A stretch of DNA of 64,000 nt from the NCBI RefSeq assembly GCF_036417845.1, contig NC_089980.1, positions 45,568,501 to 45,632,500 of the forward strand, read 5' to 3'. Position 1 is the stretch's first letter, and each line of letters opens with the position of its first letter. The position numbers and the translations under genes are program-made. Below are positions 1 to 11,989 of this stretch, one piece after another. The notes below the pieces were generated by a model that did not search any database, had not been told where the DNA came from, and worked only from the letters and a program-made list of their open reading frames with translations. Source of the stretch: Apteryx mantelli. Its lineage: Eukaryota; Chordata; Aves; Apterygiformes; Apterygidae.

Positions 1-689
1 CTTCCTTTGCCTGCACTTTGCTTTTTCTTCTGCATAAAATGAATGCAAAGCATGTGTAATATCATATCCCATGCTTGTGCTCTAAAGCAACTTTTCACAG
101 GTGTCTGTATATAATCACATAAGTAACGAGGCAGCAGAAATTCAAATCCAGCATTTAATGTAAAAAAATCCTGATTATGTTCTGTGACTTTCACAGTAGG
201 CCCTCTATATAAATTAATGACATTAACACCACCATATAGCATTTTAAAAGATCGGAAAGTTACTGCTGCTTGAGTAGGAATAGTCAATATTGCATGTTCT
301 TGCTTGGAAACATTGTGCAAAGAATACAAATCTTCCAGCTGAAAGCCTCATTCCTAGAGTCACCAAATAATACATAAATAGGACCAGTTAGCCACACAGC
401 ATTTGCCCCCCACCCTGCCTTATTCATCTATTTGTAGCAGATATGAAAGCTTGTGGGTGGCCTGACATGGTCCTCATTCAATTTTATTTAATTACTCACT
501 TGATTTCACTTGAAAGAGCTATTAAAATGGCGTCTTAATTGCTCAGGGTTATCCAGAATCTCTTTCAAAGCCCATAAACTGTCAAGGATTAAAAATGATG
601 TCACTTTTCTGAATTCACTGTTCGGGGTGGGTGGGGGGAATCTCCATCCAAGCCAAAATAAACAAAGACATAAAAATACACAGCCCTTC
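1..689. other. Intergenic, no recognised feature
   Basis: Unique, mostly AT-rich sequence with no homology I recognise and no splice-bounded coding segment. A long minus-strand frame starts at 991 and runs to 506, but its product is proline/arginine-rich and matches no family known to me. It is probably a by-product of local GC content. Confidence 0.5.
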
Positions 690-1110
690 CGGAGGGGGCC
701 AGCTCTCCCCTCTCCCCGTGCTGCACAGCGAGCGGGACGGGGGCAAAGCTGACAGTCGGCAAAGCGCTGCGGCCAGAAAGCTGCGGATGGGAAGGGGGAG
801 TCTTTTTGGGGGGCCTCAGACCCGGGGTGAGGTAGGTCACAGCCATCCCCCCGCTTGGGGGCTGCCATCCTCGTCAGATCACGGGTCTGTCTAGGCCGAC
901 AGCCGGCCCTGCCAGCAGCAGGGCAGCCGCTTAGGAAAATCATGTAAGAACAGGATGGGGTGTAGGCTGAGACCCCCTGCACCCGCCCCAAATACCCTCC
1001 CTGCTTCCCACATTCAGCACGCTAGAGAGGTCCTGAGCCAGATGCTGCGTGTGTGCCAAGATGGGCGCGAAGGACAGCTCAAAGCCCTCGGGCTCCATAA
1101 AGCGCGGTTA
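690..1110. promoter_or_regulatory. CpG-rich, island-like segment
   Basis: This segment has many CpG dinucleotides, for example around AGCGAGCGGGACGGGG near 728, GTCGGCAAAGCGCTGCGGCC near 755 and GCGCG near 1064 and 1101. The flanks have few. Such segments in vertebrates often mark promoters. No TATA box, initiator or recognisable first exon was identified. A 42-codon frame (1061-1189) starts inside it. The local GC content is clear, but the promoter role is inference. I did not find the signal-peptide exon of LTBP1, the gene expected on this side. Confidence 0.4.
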
Positions 1111-2624
1111 TAGCCTCAGTAGTCTTGTTAGGCAATCTGCTGGGGGTGCGAAACGTCCTGTTCTCACAGGCACACGAACACCCCTATAGCCTGCATCCGC
1201 AAGCAGACGTTACCAACGGCAAGGCATATAGACTCAGCCCCGTAACAACCTCACACACAAGAAAAGTTCTGTGGATATGTGATTCAAATGCACTTCCGTC
1301 TAGCTGGGAACTAGAAAAAGAAAAAAAAATTAGACAAATCTTGGTGTAGAAGTATGGGACATTAGTGCTTGTGGCCATAATTTTCCTTGAATCGCTGCAG
1401 ACTCCCAGCACAGCAAACCTCTCATACGTGGCTGTAAGGAGCAGGTCTCATGGATCTTGAAATAAAAGTTATTCTTACCATTGGAGAAGAGAGGCAGAGA
1501 GGACAAAATACTTTCTTTGGGGGATCCTGTACTCGAGCTCCACGCACAGCTTTGCCATTTCTTTGTTTTATTAACTGATTTGAAAGAAATTTCTGCCATA
1601 AATAAAAAAATCTCCCCCTCTCCACCTGATCAAATTCCACCCACATTTGGGTTTTTTTAAAAGAGTTAACTCAAAAATAGCTGAACTCTGAAACCTGGCA
1701 TGCAAATAGTTCTAATCTTGGGGTACACACATGTTCAAGCTTGAAAGCAAACCAAATAAGATAAAAATAAAGGTGTTGGCAATTCCGAGTATGTCTGCTT
1801 GGCATCTGCTAAGATTTGAAGCATGTCCCAATTAAACTCCCCCACATTTTGTGACTTGCCACAGATATATCTGCCCCATCTGGGATGCTCAGAAGGTGCT
1901 GCAGAAGCAGTGGGCAAGGAAGAAGGCAGATGCCTCACACTTATCACAGCAGAGCCTTGTGGTGGGTGAGAGGAAAGGAAGAAGAAATTTGGTAAATACA
2001 GACCCACTGGCGAATGTTTTCTTCCGAGAACTGCAGCTCCCAAGCACTTCTCTTGCTTTCTGCTACTTTAAGCTCTGCAGTTTCTACGCACTTGACCTTA
2101 AACGGTTCCAGTCCATGAGTTACTCAATGTATTACCCAATATACATTAAACTGGTGCTGCCACATTCCAGTCCAGTGAAACGAGGGCATCGGTGATGAAT
2201 TCTGTGACAATTTAGCTCTGGATTAACCAGAGTGTTTAAGTATATGTTCACCTCGAAGGAAAAAGGATACTAATCATGCACCCAAGCCATTGACTTAGTC
2301 GGGGTGTTAAATAGTAAAATCAATCATAAAAAATGTTCTGCTGCCCTTTAGGCAAAGGGAATTATTTTTGCAATTTTAACCATGAAGGCGTAAAATTGTA
2401 CAAAATGAAGAAGTGCCAGAATTAAGATGCTTACAAAAACTCTCCGTCACAGCACGTCAGGGACCTTCCAGAGCTAGCTGGAGATAAATGCAGTGTAAGC
2501 GGTTGAAGAGCTGCAAAATGGGGTTCTACTATTCACCCATTCCAAAAACCCGAAAGCCGCAAAGCCTAGTGCCTGTGCGCAGGGCTGCACAGCGGCCTTA
2601 AGCTGCCCGGGGCTGGGGGGGGGG
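1111..2624. other. Intergenic, no recognised feature
   Basis: Unique sequence of mixed composition. I saw no repeat family, RNA gene or exon with supporting homology. Short A-runs occur near 1321. Confidence 0.5.
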
Positions 2625-2637
2625 GGGCAGATGGAGA
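2625..2637 (+). repeat. Poly(G) run (13 G)
   Basis: An uninterrupted run of thirteen G residues within a GC-rich stretch (about 2570-2640). It is a simple homopolymer. Confidence 0.9.
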
Positions 2638-2844
2638 AAACAAAATCCTCCCCCTGCGTAGGCCCCCTTCAAGCACAGCTGCAAGAGAAAATCCAGTCCA
2701 TAGCTTTTCACTGTTGCATTGCATTTAAAATGCTATTATTTGATCTTCGCCTTGTAAATCCTTCTAAAATCGTGAGGAAGCATCGTTCTGTAAAGAGAAG
2801 TCGTCAGTGACTTTACGCATCCCCGTGCCCAGATTGCCAGAGTT

Positions 2845-2883
2845 ATCCACCTGGATATCACAGCCGGTGGCGGTGTTGGAAAC
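2845..2883. mobile_element. Partial copy of a palindromic TA-inserted element
   Basis: The 39 bases starting ATCCACCTGG and ending GTGTTGGAAAC match one arm plus the loop of the near-palindrome at 5755-5821, read on its minus strand, at about 33 of 39 positions. The other arm is missing or eroded, and an AT-rich ATATAAAATATAAAATA stretch follows. This suggests a dispersed short element and not a unique hairpin. Family unknown. Confidence 0.5.
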
Positions 2884-4467
2884 GGGAGGGCAGCCACTAT
2901 ATAAAATATAAAATAGATCCTGGCACTCTTCAGTGCCCCTGAGATGCAACAGCCTGCAACAGCTCATTTTTCTGCCTGAAAAGTATTTTCTGTCATGTGA
3001 GAAAGAAAACTTAAGCAGCCTCTGCATTTTCTGAGCCTCTCAGAAAATCCTACAACTACTGAAAAATTTCAAAGTTTGTTTTAACTTCATGTTGGATTTC
3101 TGAGCAAGACATCAAAGCGCAGAGAGCCATGGCTAGCAGACAGAAACAAAATACACCTTGTCGCATTTGTGTGTCTATTCTATAAGCTAGGATCTGGCAT
3201 TTTCTCAGGTCTGGCTTCAGTTTCAAACCAAAAGAAATGGATCATTTTTCTCTGTGCCTATGTATGCGTATACATGGGCCCTGACTACATCCAAGACCAG
3301 TACTCATAATGCATGTTTCATCATTAAAAAAATCTTCCTATAAGAATTATACTGAAAGTGGCTTTTTCCATTTCATTAGTTAGAACTCGGATGGTTTCCA
3401 GTTAGATCGTGCCTCTCCAGCTAGGTTTCTGCCAATCACTTACCTGATTTACATTCCTTGCTAGTTAAAATTTAAGGAGTTGTTTAGCTTTATTTCCCCT
3501 GCTGGCACACGTTTACTGTGGATAAGTAGTTAGTTGCACATAGTCCTAAAAGTCCCACTTTTGCCACATTTAAGAAATCAGTTTTCAGAACTGCAGCGCT
3601 GATGAGCTGGTTCAAACTGGGCAGTCTGGTAGTTGTAGCTACACCGTAAGCAGAATGGCTGATGGCAAGAGCATGCTTCCTGACAAGGAAATTGCTGATC
3701 ACTTCAGGGCCTATGCAAAATAGAAAAAAAAAAATTACAAACTTGCTTTGGAATTTCACCCAAAATAATTTATTTCAACTGATTTTTTTCCTCTATTTAC
3801 TGCCCTCCAGTTGCTAACAGGATTGCTGGTGCTCTTGCACAGGTGATGGCGACCTTTGTGGGCAAAGTCTCTAAGAGACCGTATAAAATGTATCTCTCAG
3901 TCTCTAGCACAATTTATTATTTTTAATTGCCCCAAGTGAACGCCATAAAATTCCCTGCTCAGCACTTGAGGAATAAGGATCTGACAAGCAATGCAGCAGA
4001 CCTGCCCCCAGATAACTTTGCCCTGACCCACCAAACACAGGGAGAAAACAAATGAGCCGGCACTTCTCTGCCTCCTCCCTTGCAGGGAAGCCAGCGTTCC
4101 CCACTGAAAATAAACCAGTGTCAGTAAGTGACAATTCTGGAATCCTCCCTGGGAGTCACATCCCAGCTGAGACACTAAATCACTTCATGAGAATGTGTCC
4201 TGTTGTGAAACATTTGCATCAGAGTCCCACTGCACTGTCCTCGGGTGCATTCTTTTTAAATAACATAGGTATTTTATTCCACTTGGGCACATCATAAAAT
4301 TGCCACCAAATAATACTTCATGTGGCAGCTCTGCAATAATCAAAGAGACATGCTGGGTACATTATTTTAAATGTTAGTCCTAATCCTCCAGGCAAATACT
4401 AATGGATAGCAGCAATTTATGCAGTCACTGGAGCATAAAAACGAACTTTTAAAAATATCCAATGCCT
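2884..4467. other. Intergenic, no recognised feature
   Basis: Unique sequence. No coding exon, RNA gene or repeat family recognised. Confidence 0.5.
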
Positions 4468-4497
4468 AAAAAACAAACAAACAAACACAAAAAACAC
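4468..4497 (+). repeat. (AAAC)n-rich simple repeat
   Basis: A short A-rich tract with four-base AAAC periodicity, AACAAACAAACAAAC, then A-rich sequence. Confidence 0.8.
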
Positions 4498-5199
4498 AAT
4501 AATTTGCTTGTCAGAGCACAAACAGCTTCCCCACAAAACATCTCAGAAAGAATGAAAAGGCAAAATTTTGGACAAATACAGTTAGGTCCTTTTGTGAGGG
4601 TCTCTGCCTGCAGTAGGAAATCGCAGTGTTTGCCCGGTTTTGTTCTGGCACGGATGCGGCTGCACTAAAGGGGCAACGAAGGCAGCAGCAATATGGGCAA
4701 GAGGAGACTGATTTAGCAAATTGCGGAAAACCCTACCTACTTCGTTGCTCAAGTGCAGCTGATACTACAACTAGCAGTAGATGTGCTAAACCAAAACTGG
4801 CAAGAAGCGATTTTGGAGACGTATAACACCAGATGTGCAAGTGGTATTGCACATGCACACGCAAAGTCAAGATCCCCGCGTAAAGAAGCCCATTTCTACT
4901 AGAAAAATAGTGATACTATCCTATGCGTGAGAACTCACCTTGTAGGAGGCAAAACCATTTTTGACTTTGAGCCACATAGACATAATTCAAATTTAACTTG
5001 CCTCCTGAACTTTTCCAACCTTCCTCTGCAAACAGAACAAAACTTTGCTTTGGAAGCATTGAACAATTTTAATGAATCCTTTTCTTTTCTAATTAAGCAG
5101 TTAAAAACAAACCGATTAACCCGCCTACACACCACCATTATAATTTCCCCATTTTTCAGTACGCTTTTTTAACCCCCCTCCCTGCAAATGTTTGAACAT

Positions 5200-5640
5200 C
5201 ATGATTCAATCTTTCCTTGCTGGAAGTTGGGTGCTTTCAGGCTTAAGGGCATCTGGAAGAGCTGCAGCCACCTCCTGGTGTTCGATGCGGGGCAGGAGGG
5301 ATGCTCCAGTCAGCAGGGACAAGGACAAGCACTGGGGAGCTGCCCCGCGGGACCAGCATCCAGCGAGAGCTGCTACCCATGTTGACCTCTCCAGAGCCAC
5401 GTGTCCCACGGTACCTGCGGGTCCACCTGGCTCCCCGAGAGGTTTCCAATCCTGAATGTGGAGGAGCCAGGCTAGCAGGATGCCAGGGGTCCATGCAGTG
5501 CCACACCGATGTACGTCCCTGGCTGTACCCCTCCTGGGAGCACCTGGCCAAGGAAGACAGGAGGCCAACTTCTTCCTCAGCTTGAGGAGAGCCAAGTCAT
5601 GGAGAACAAGCCCCGGGCAGAGCTTAGCTCTGTCTTGGTG
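5200..5640. other. GC-rich intergenic segment of unknown role
   Basis: This stretch is clearly richer in G and C than its flanks and is open on the minus strand for 158 codons (5206-5682). Opposite and overlapping frames are also open. The conceptual products resemble no family I know, are not bounded by convincing splice sites, and look like a consequence of composition. No CR1 or other repeat motif was recognised. Confidence 0.4.
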
Positions 5641-5730
5641 CTCAGGACATCTATTTGGGAGGATTTGGTCTCGTATATGCACCAGAGATCATCTGTATTT
5701 TTTTTTTTTTAATAAATCACACACATATGC

Positions 5731-5910
5731 ATATATATATATATATATATATATATCCACCTGGATGTCACAGACAATGGTGGTTTCCAACACTGCCATT
5801 GGCTGTGACAGCCGGGTGGATAATATATATATATATATATATACACACACATACACACAGATATATATTTAACATGTACACATATACATACATACATACA
5901 CATACATACA
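5731..5910 (+). repeat. Compound microsatellite (AT)n / (AC)n / (CATA)n
   Basis: (AT)13 runs from 5731 to 5756, is interrupted by the palindromic element, and resumes as an AT repeat from 5823 to 5842. This passes into (AC)n to about 5858 and CATA units at 5881-5910. A poly(T) run precedes it at 5698-5710. Such tracts are length-variable. Confidence 0.9.
5755..5821. mobile_element. 67-base near-palindrome inserted in a TA microsatellite
   Basis: The left arm begins ATCCACCTGGATGTCACAG. The reverse complement of the right arm begins ATCCACCCGGCTGTCACAG. Over 30 bases the arms agree at 25 positions. As RNA, three of the five differences would be G:U pairs, leaving two mismatches and a loop of about 7 bases (TTCCAAC). 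The element sits exactly inside an AT repeat, as expected for a small element with a TA target. A partial relative occurs at 2845-2883. It could be a MITE-like element or simply a hairpin-forming repeat. The family is unknown to me. Confidence 0.6.
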
Positions 5911-7224
5911 GGACTGGGAGGCAGCTAAATGGAGGGTTTGGGTTCTGTATCTTGGTCTTTCTGGTTTATCAGCACCCAGCCTGAGTATCTGGACACTTTG
6001 TGGGGTTCAGGCTGAAGCTCCAAGTTCACAGCAATATCCTGTGCATGTTATTGGATAGAAATGCTTCCCCTTCCAATCCCACCATCTATCTTTGCTGTTG
6101 CAAATATTTTTTTATCTGAATTAGGCTATGCATGCATCTTCCTAAATTGTTTTCATGGAGCAAATTTTACAAAGCACTACAAATCTATAAAAAATTCCAA
6201 ATACAGCCATTGTTTTGTAAAGGTTAACTGCTTTTCATGAGAATATTTAAGTCAAAGGAAAAGGGATATATGTGCTTCCTGGAGCCTGAAAGAAGAATGA
6301 GATGACACTAAAGGCAGCATGAAAATTGAATATTCTATCTTTTGAAAACTCACACTTTTTCTCCTGCTATTTCTCTCTACTATTTCTTCTAATATTTATA
6401 ATATGGTCCAGAGCTCATGAGACACAGGAGACAGCAATATCCAGTGAGCGCTGTGTAAGCTCTGTGTGCCCCCAAACTAATCGCAGTATTGGAGGAGCAT
6501 TCACATACTCTATCTGATACAGTTATCTTAGACTTTCAAGGTCAAAGTATCACCACAACAATTTTTAAATGTTTTTCTACCTTGTCCTTCTCTGTAGATA
6601 GAAAATTCCCATCAAAACATTGTCTACTTAAGACTTCGTATTTGTGCAGATTCTGTATGCTAGGCAGGAGACAACAAATATTAAGGGTGTTTTTCAAAAT
6701 GTAAGAGACAGAATCAGACTAGTTATCTTCATGACCTCAGTAAAAATGACAGCTTGTGCTTTTGGTGACACAAGTGACCAGACCAATATTTAGTCCCCGC
6801 GTGTCAGGCAACATGGTCTCAATTCTGAAGGACAAAGAGACAAACAATTAAACCAGTGTTTTCCCCCTCTCGGATGTAGCTGTGCCAGCTTCCGTATCAG
6901 TGCGCCAACTATGTTAAATCACAGCCTCTCACAGGATATTACCATTAAGGAGAGACACATGTCAAAAGGGAAACTAATAATTGATACTATAACTGCCCGA
7001 TCTTCCACTTCAGTTGTTGGTAGCCCAGATTTCCCATCTCTGTGCTCTGTGGGATACTCTGACTTTGGGGAAAACATTCACACATTCAGAGATGTGGCAC
7101 ACATTTCAGCATTACCCTCTTCCAAGGTACAAAACTTCATTTTACTGAGCAGACATACCTGCCTCAGGACAGGCAACGGTGCTCACCTTTTGAAAACGGA
7201 TGACTTAATGCTGTGTGTAATGAT
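5911..7224. other. Intergenic, no recognised feature
   Basis: AT-rich unique sequence. No exon, RNA gene or repeat family recognised. Confidence 0.5.
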
Positions 7225-7515
7225 AGAGCAAGGTCCCTGACTGGAAGATGAAGTTAGATAAATTCAAATGGTAAAGGACACAAATTTCTACTGCAAGGAA
7301 ATTAAACAGTGGAACAGCTTATGAAAGGAAAATGAATTATGAAATTCTCCATGACCTCAAGTCTGTGTCAATACTGATTTTTTTTTTTTTTTTTGCATCT
7401 AACTCAACTATCCTGGGCATAAACCAAGAATAGTAGGGTGAAAGTCTATGGCTTGTGCTGTAAAGAAAGTTGAAGATGATGAATATGAATAATCCCTCCT
7501 GGCTTTAAAATCTAC
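7225..7515 (+). mobile_element. CR1-type LINE, 3' end fragment
   Basis: CTGGAAGATGAAGTTAGATAAATTCA (7241 on) is followed by ATTAAACAGTGGAACA near 7300 and GAAATTCTCCATGACC near 7341. GAAAGTCTATGGCTTGTGCTGTA (about 7440-7462) and TCCCTCCTGGCTTTAAAATCTA (to about 7515) come next. These segments, in this order, are the 3' end of the old CR1 family common in turtles, crocodilians and birds. A poly(T) insertion lies at 7378-7394. The fragment is truncated and non-coding. Confidence 0.85.
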
Positions 7516-10500
7516 CAAGTTGATGGGAGTGGTACTAAGATATTTGGAAGAGTTTGCTCATCTACTGCTTTCAGATTTTGTTAATTTTATGATTTTGTAA
7601 ACATGCTCCAATCTTTTTAATGTTTGCTCTACTTTTTATTTTCCTGAATTTTGGGGGGGAAAAAAACAGAACAACCCTTTCCCCCCAAAACCTGCTTAAA
7701 TTACTCAATATTTTTGCCTACTTCAGATGCAACCCTGTTTTTATGTGTTAAGTATGTGATATTACAAAGAAATTTTTTCTTAATTGCTGCAACTTGGATT
7801 TTATCCTGAAAAACAAATCAAGTAGCTTTTTCCCAAAGATAATCAGGGGCCTCATCTCAGCTCTCAATGGGTATTTCGGTAGAGCATGTGCTAAACATTT
7901 CTGCAGACATCACTTGTTTTGTTAAGGATTTGGTCAATGTTTGAAGTAGAAACCTAAAGTTAGACTCCAAAATCCACATTTAGTTAATTTTACAAGTACT
8001 GAATACAAATCGGGTCCTTCTGACACCACCGACTACCATTAGACCTATTCTGCTATATAATGGTGAAGGTAGATAAACCATCAGAACGCACTTCCCCTTT
8101 GATTTTCTACAGTCTAAACAAGTTAATGCATCTCCTTTTTGCATCATCTGTCTTTCATATGGGGGAAAGTGGAAGACAGAGATCTGTCCTACTAAGGAAT
8201 CTGCAGACAACTGACTTTCCGGCAAACCCCTCTAATGTATAATTCATGATGAGATCCTGCCAGACCTGGAGTGTTTGTGTGCAAAGAAACACCCTGATTT
8301 GATTCAATATGCTACTCCACAAACTGATACCATTATTATTCTTAGCCTCATTTCCTAAAAGGTTGAAACTTGTGTAAATCACAGCGTGTGTCTTGCCTTA
8401 ATATCTTCTGAGTATATGGCCTATTTCAGTCAAATTTTACAGAGGAGTGGAGGTGTCCGACACATTCAATTCCTAAAAGTTTGTGAAACGAAACTGAGGA
8501 GAAGTTCCTATTACTGGTCCACTGAGAAAACAGCAGCCACATCAGACATCAGCAAACGCGACAGGAGAGATGCACTGGGGTGCCCCAAGCCTTCCGCTGG
8601 TGTTTGCGCTGTAGACCTGACAGAATGCGCCCATAAGACAGAAAGCCACGTAAAACTGGATCTCAGTAGCTTTGCTACTCACAAAGCTATTTTCTGCATG
8701 TGATTTATAGATTTTTTTTTTTAAGATGAAAATGATTGTGGTCCCAGCCACACGTGTGCCGAGCGGCCGCCTGCAGGTGCCATCCAGGCTGTGGACTACT
8801 GCCACGTGGCAGATTGCCTCTGCCTTTCCCAAACCTGCACTGATGGAGGGGTGGCCCCAGAGCCCTCCTGCTTCGCCAGGCACTTCAGCCCAGGAGCTGT
8901 CATCTCTGGTCTGCGTCCCGCAAGCAGGTCCCACACTATTAGTGTCCAGTCCTCCCTCCTAAGGAGGGCTGGACAGCTATCACACAAGCCATAATATCTC
9001 ATACAGTAATTTTGTCACAATATTTGCATCATTTCATTACATCGTTATGGTTCGGAGTTTCATTCTGCTGAAATTCTGTGTTTCTACCTTTCTTCCTGTA
9101 AGTAAAGTTCTCATCTGCAAGTTAAACAATTTTTCTGTATCCGTAAAGAGGAAAAAACTATTAAAAATATTAAATTGAAAAGTGACCCAGCCTCTATGTC
9201 AAGATTTTTCCTGGAACTGATAAATACTAGATAGACTGCAAGAGAAATTGAAAATAAACTTGAAAATATGGCTGTAATAGCTAACCAATTTGGACAGTCC
9301 TATGGAAACTTAGAAAAGCAAGTTCAAGCCACAGAGATTTAAAATGCAACAGCAGGAAAATCAGATTCTCAGACTCACTAAAACCATAAGACAAAATATT
9401 TGTTTTGACTGAAAGATCTCCCAATATATTTTTTAAAAACCCTTTACTTACGTAATATTAATTTGTGTGTATAAAGACTAATGTACTCTTTATACTCTTG
9501 CATCATACAGTTTATCTCTTTGATGAAAGCCAATTGTACTATATGCCTTAAATATTTTGTCATCGGAAGTTCAGTTAGAAAAACAACCCCCTAACAATTT
9601 TATTGTTCAGTTCCTGAAAGAATTCTGGTTTTCATTAAAACTAAGACCAGTTACAAAAGCTGCGTTTCAAAGACTCTCTGTATGGTACCACAGACTGACA
9701 TTAGGTACCTAAATGAAGCCCATGGCAAGAGTAAATCATGGCACATTTGCATCATCAGTCACTAGATATTTGCAACGAATTGCTATGAAATTAAAGCCTC
9801 TGACAGTATCTGCAGTGTGGACAGTAAGAACATTATAAAATTACCCATTCAATCACTTTCCCTGTGTTTTTAATTAGCTAAAATGACAAAGGAGTGGCTA
9901 TCTCTGGCGTTGGGAAGCAGCATGTATAGCCAAGCCACAGCTTTTGTGGTTCTGAGTAGGACCAGGGCTTATTGCTAAGAAACTTGAAAGATAATCTTTT
10001 GTAGTAAATTATCATGTGATATTTTGGATGTAATACTTTTTTTTTTTTCCCTATAAAATGCCTGGTCCTACAACAAACTTAGTTTGTTACTTCAGGACTT
10101 TTGCTATTGACTTAATAGGACACAGAGTCAGGACATGATAAATCATTCAAGGTGCAATAGCTGAGCATACACCTAGTCTGGGTAAAAGTTTGCTGCGATG
10201 GTTCTTTAACCTTCCCCTTCATACGTCGTCTAAACGAAACTCTTTGCTCGACACAGTAATGCCTTTCTTTTACTCTCCGTTTGCAGGGAGACAGTCGTGA
10301 CAAGGTAACATAGATCTCTTGCAATGAAGAGCATTAATGGCATTGAATAATTTTCTCCATGTCTTCATCTTATTTTAAGAAAGTGCTACCTGTATGCCGA
10401 GAATAGCATTAGCCAGAGCTGTGACCCCCAGCACCTCCTTTGTCAGCTGCTTGAAAATTCGCTTTAATTTTTTCATGCTTATTCTCATCTGAAAGGTAGA

Positions 10501-11124
10501 TTTTACTAAAAAGTTTGAGAACAAAATATATCCAGCTGTTTCTTGAGTTATGCAAGGTTGGAAAAAAATACACTTTTCCTACTGTAAGAAGAGAAAAAAC
10601 CTTTGCCTTTCCCCGTACAACTAGGAACGCCTGCTCTGTTAGATTTGGCATGTAAATTATTCTTATTCTGCAGCATATACCTGATCAGGCTGGGTGTTAA
10701 AAATAAGAAAAAAATACATCAGGAACAACAACAAACAAAATCACTTCTGATTGTATTCAGTCTCCCCAAACACACATCTGAGTGTAGGGAAACTTCACCC
10801 CTTTTCGGATGAAATTCTTAAATGGTTTCTTCTGCTCTCCGGGTTTCAATACAAGCAGGCACAGAGGCCAGGCACTCACTGATTTCGCTTGGTTCTTGCC
10901 CTGCTGGGCAGTGAGAGCCTCCTGCGAAGCCCACAGGGACTTTAGCTTCTGTGCACCTCCAGGCAGCCGAGCACTCTCCGCACCTCCAGAGCCCCAGCCC
11001 CTGCGTCCGCAGCTCTAGACATGGCCACAATGCAACTGCGAGGTGCTCTTAAAAGCACTTTTCAGGATTGCATGTTCCCTGCTTCTGCCAGGGACATCAG
11101 CAAAATAAAGCATAGACCTTCTTT
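7516..11124. other. Intergenic, no recognised feature
   Basis: Unique sequence, AT-rich except near 8530-8980 and 10860-11040 where GC is higher. No conserved exon, RNA gene or known repeat family recognised. Several open frames of 60-130 codons show no family resemblance. Confidence 0.5.
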
Positions 11125-11143
11125 AAAAAAAAAAAAAAAAAAA
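11125..11143 (+). repeat. Poly(A) run (19 A)
   Basis: Nineteen consecutive A residues followed by GAAGAAGG. It could be the tail of an unrecognised retroposed sequence, but no body could be identified upstream. Confidence 0.85.
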
Positions 11144-11394
11144 GAAGAAGGCAACAGGGCTCAGGCTTTGGGTCTGAGTAGCACCATGCACAGTCCTTCT
11201 GAACGTGTGGGGCACCTTCACTCTGTCCCCCGAGGGAAATAGGAACTGCCAACCAAGCAGCTTTTCTCCCTTTAGAATATTTTTAAAAAGCCCAGCATAC
11301 CAAGGGAGATGGACCCCAGCCATGCAGCAGGAAAGGCACCATACGCCCTGATACTACAGGCTCTGCATCAACTGCAGAAGAAGGGAAAGCAGGT

Positions 11395-11424
11395 GGGAGA
11401 AGAGAGGGGAGAAGAGAGGGGAGC
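11395..11424 (+). repeat. 12-base tandem repeat (GGAGAAGAGAGG)
   Basis: About two and a half copies of a purine-only 12-base unit. It is a short minisatellite with strand asymmetry. Confidence 0.75.
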
Positions 11425-11513
11425 CAAAGCCTTGGCCCCGTGGGCCTCCCCACGCAGGCAGGCAGCAGTCGGGTGCTTCAGCTAGGAAGGGCAAGGCACA
11501 GCCAGGGGAAGGG

Positions 11514-11572
11514 TGTGTCCTTTACCATTTGAATTTATCTAACTTCATCTTCCAGCCAGGGACATGCTCAAT
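11514..11572 (-). mobile_element. CR1-type LINE fragment, inverted relative to 7225
   Basis: The minus strand carries the same CR1 segment as 7227-7282. Forty-two bases (11514-11555, partner 7241-7282) are identical, and a few more match with single differences out to GAGCA. Outside these 60 bases the similarity stops abruptly on the CR1 3' side. Confidence 0.8.
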
Positions 11573-11989
11573 AATTCTTTATTTCTACAGCTGTATAGGA
11601 AATTTTAGCTGTTGGCAGTCTGCCTTGGCAAGCCCCACCTTGCCACCCTCTCTGTGCAGAGAGCAGAGGAAGGAAAGGGGAAGGGGAGCTCGATAAGAGC
11701 CCTCTGTGCATTCGGCCACCAGCCTGCCCAGAGCTGTGGTGGCCAGAAACGAGGTGTCCGAGTACCCGCTTTGCTCTGGCTGGGGGCTGGAGATCTCCGC
11801 TTTACCCTTAAACTGAGGAATAGTTATTGGCCTAAGTGCTGAAACAGTGAATGCTGGTAGGACTGGAAACATATAGAAAGGCTAGATGCTTTTCCCTTCC
11901 CCGTATGGGAAAGGAGTAAGCTGCCCCTTTTGGACACCACGCTTCAAGGATGGAGCCAGGTGAAGATAGCCCTGAGGAGAGCAATGGAA

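Noticed and set aside
506..991. 161-codon open frame on the minus strand
   Set aside because: It overlaps open frames on both strands within GC-rich DNA. The product is Pro/Arg/Cys-rich without a domain, and there is no splice or homology support. Checked for the LTBP1 signal-peptide exon and not matching.
5206..5682. 158-codon open frame on the minus strand
   Set aside because: It lies in a GC-rich patch where four other frames are also open. No domain or motif recognised, so composition explains the length.
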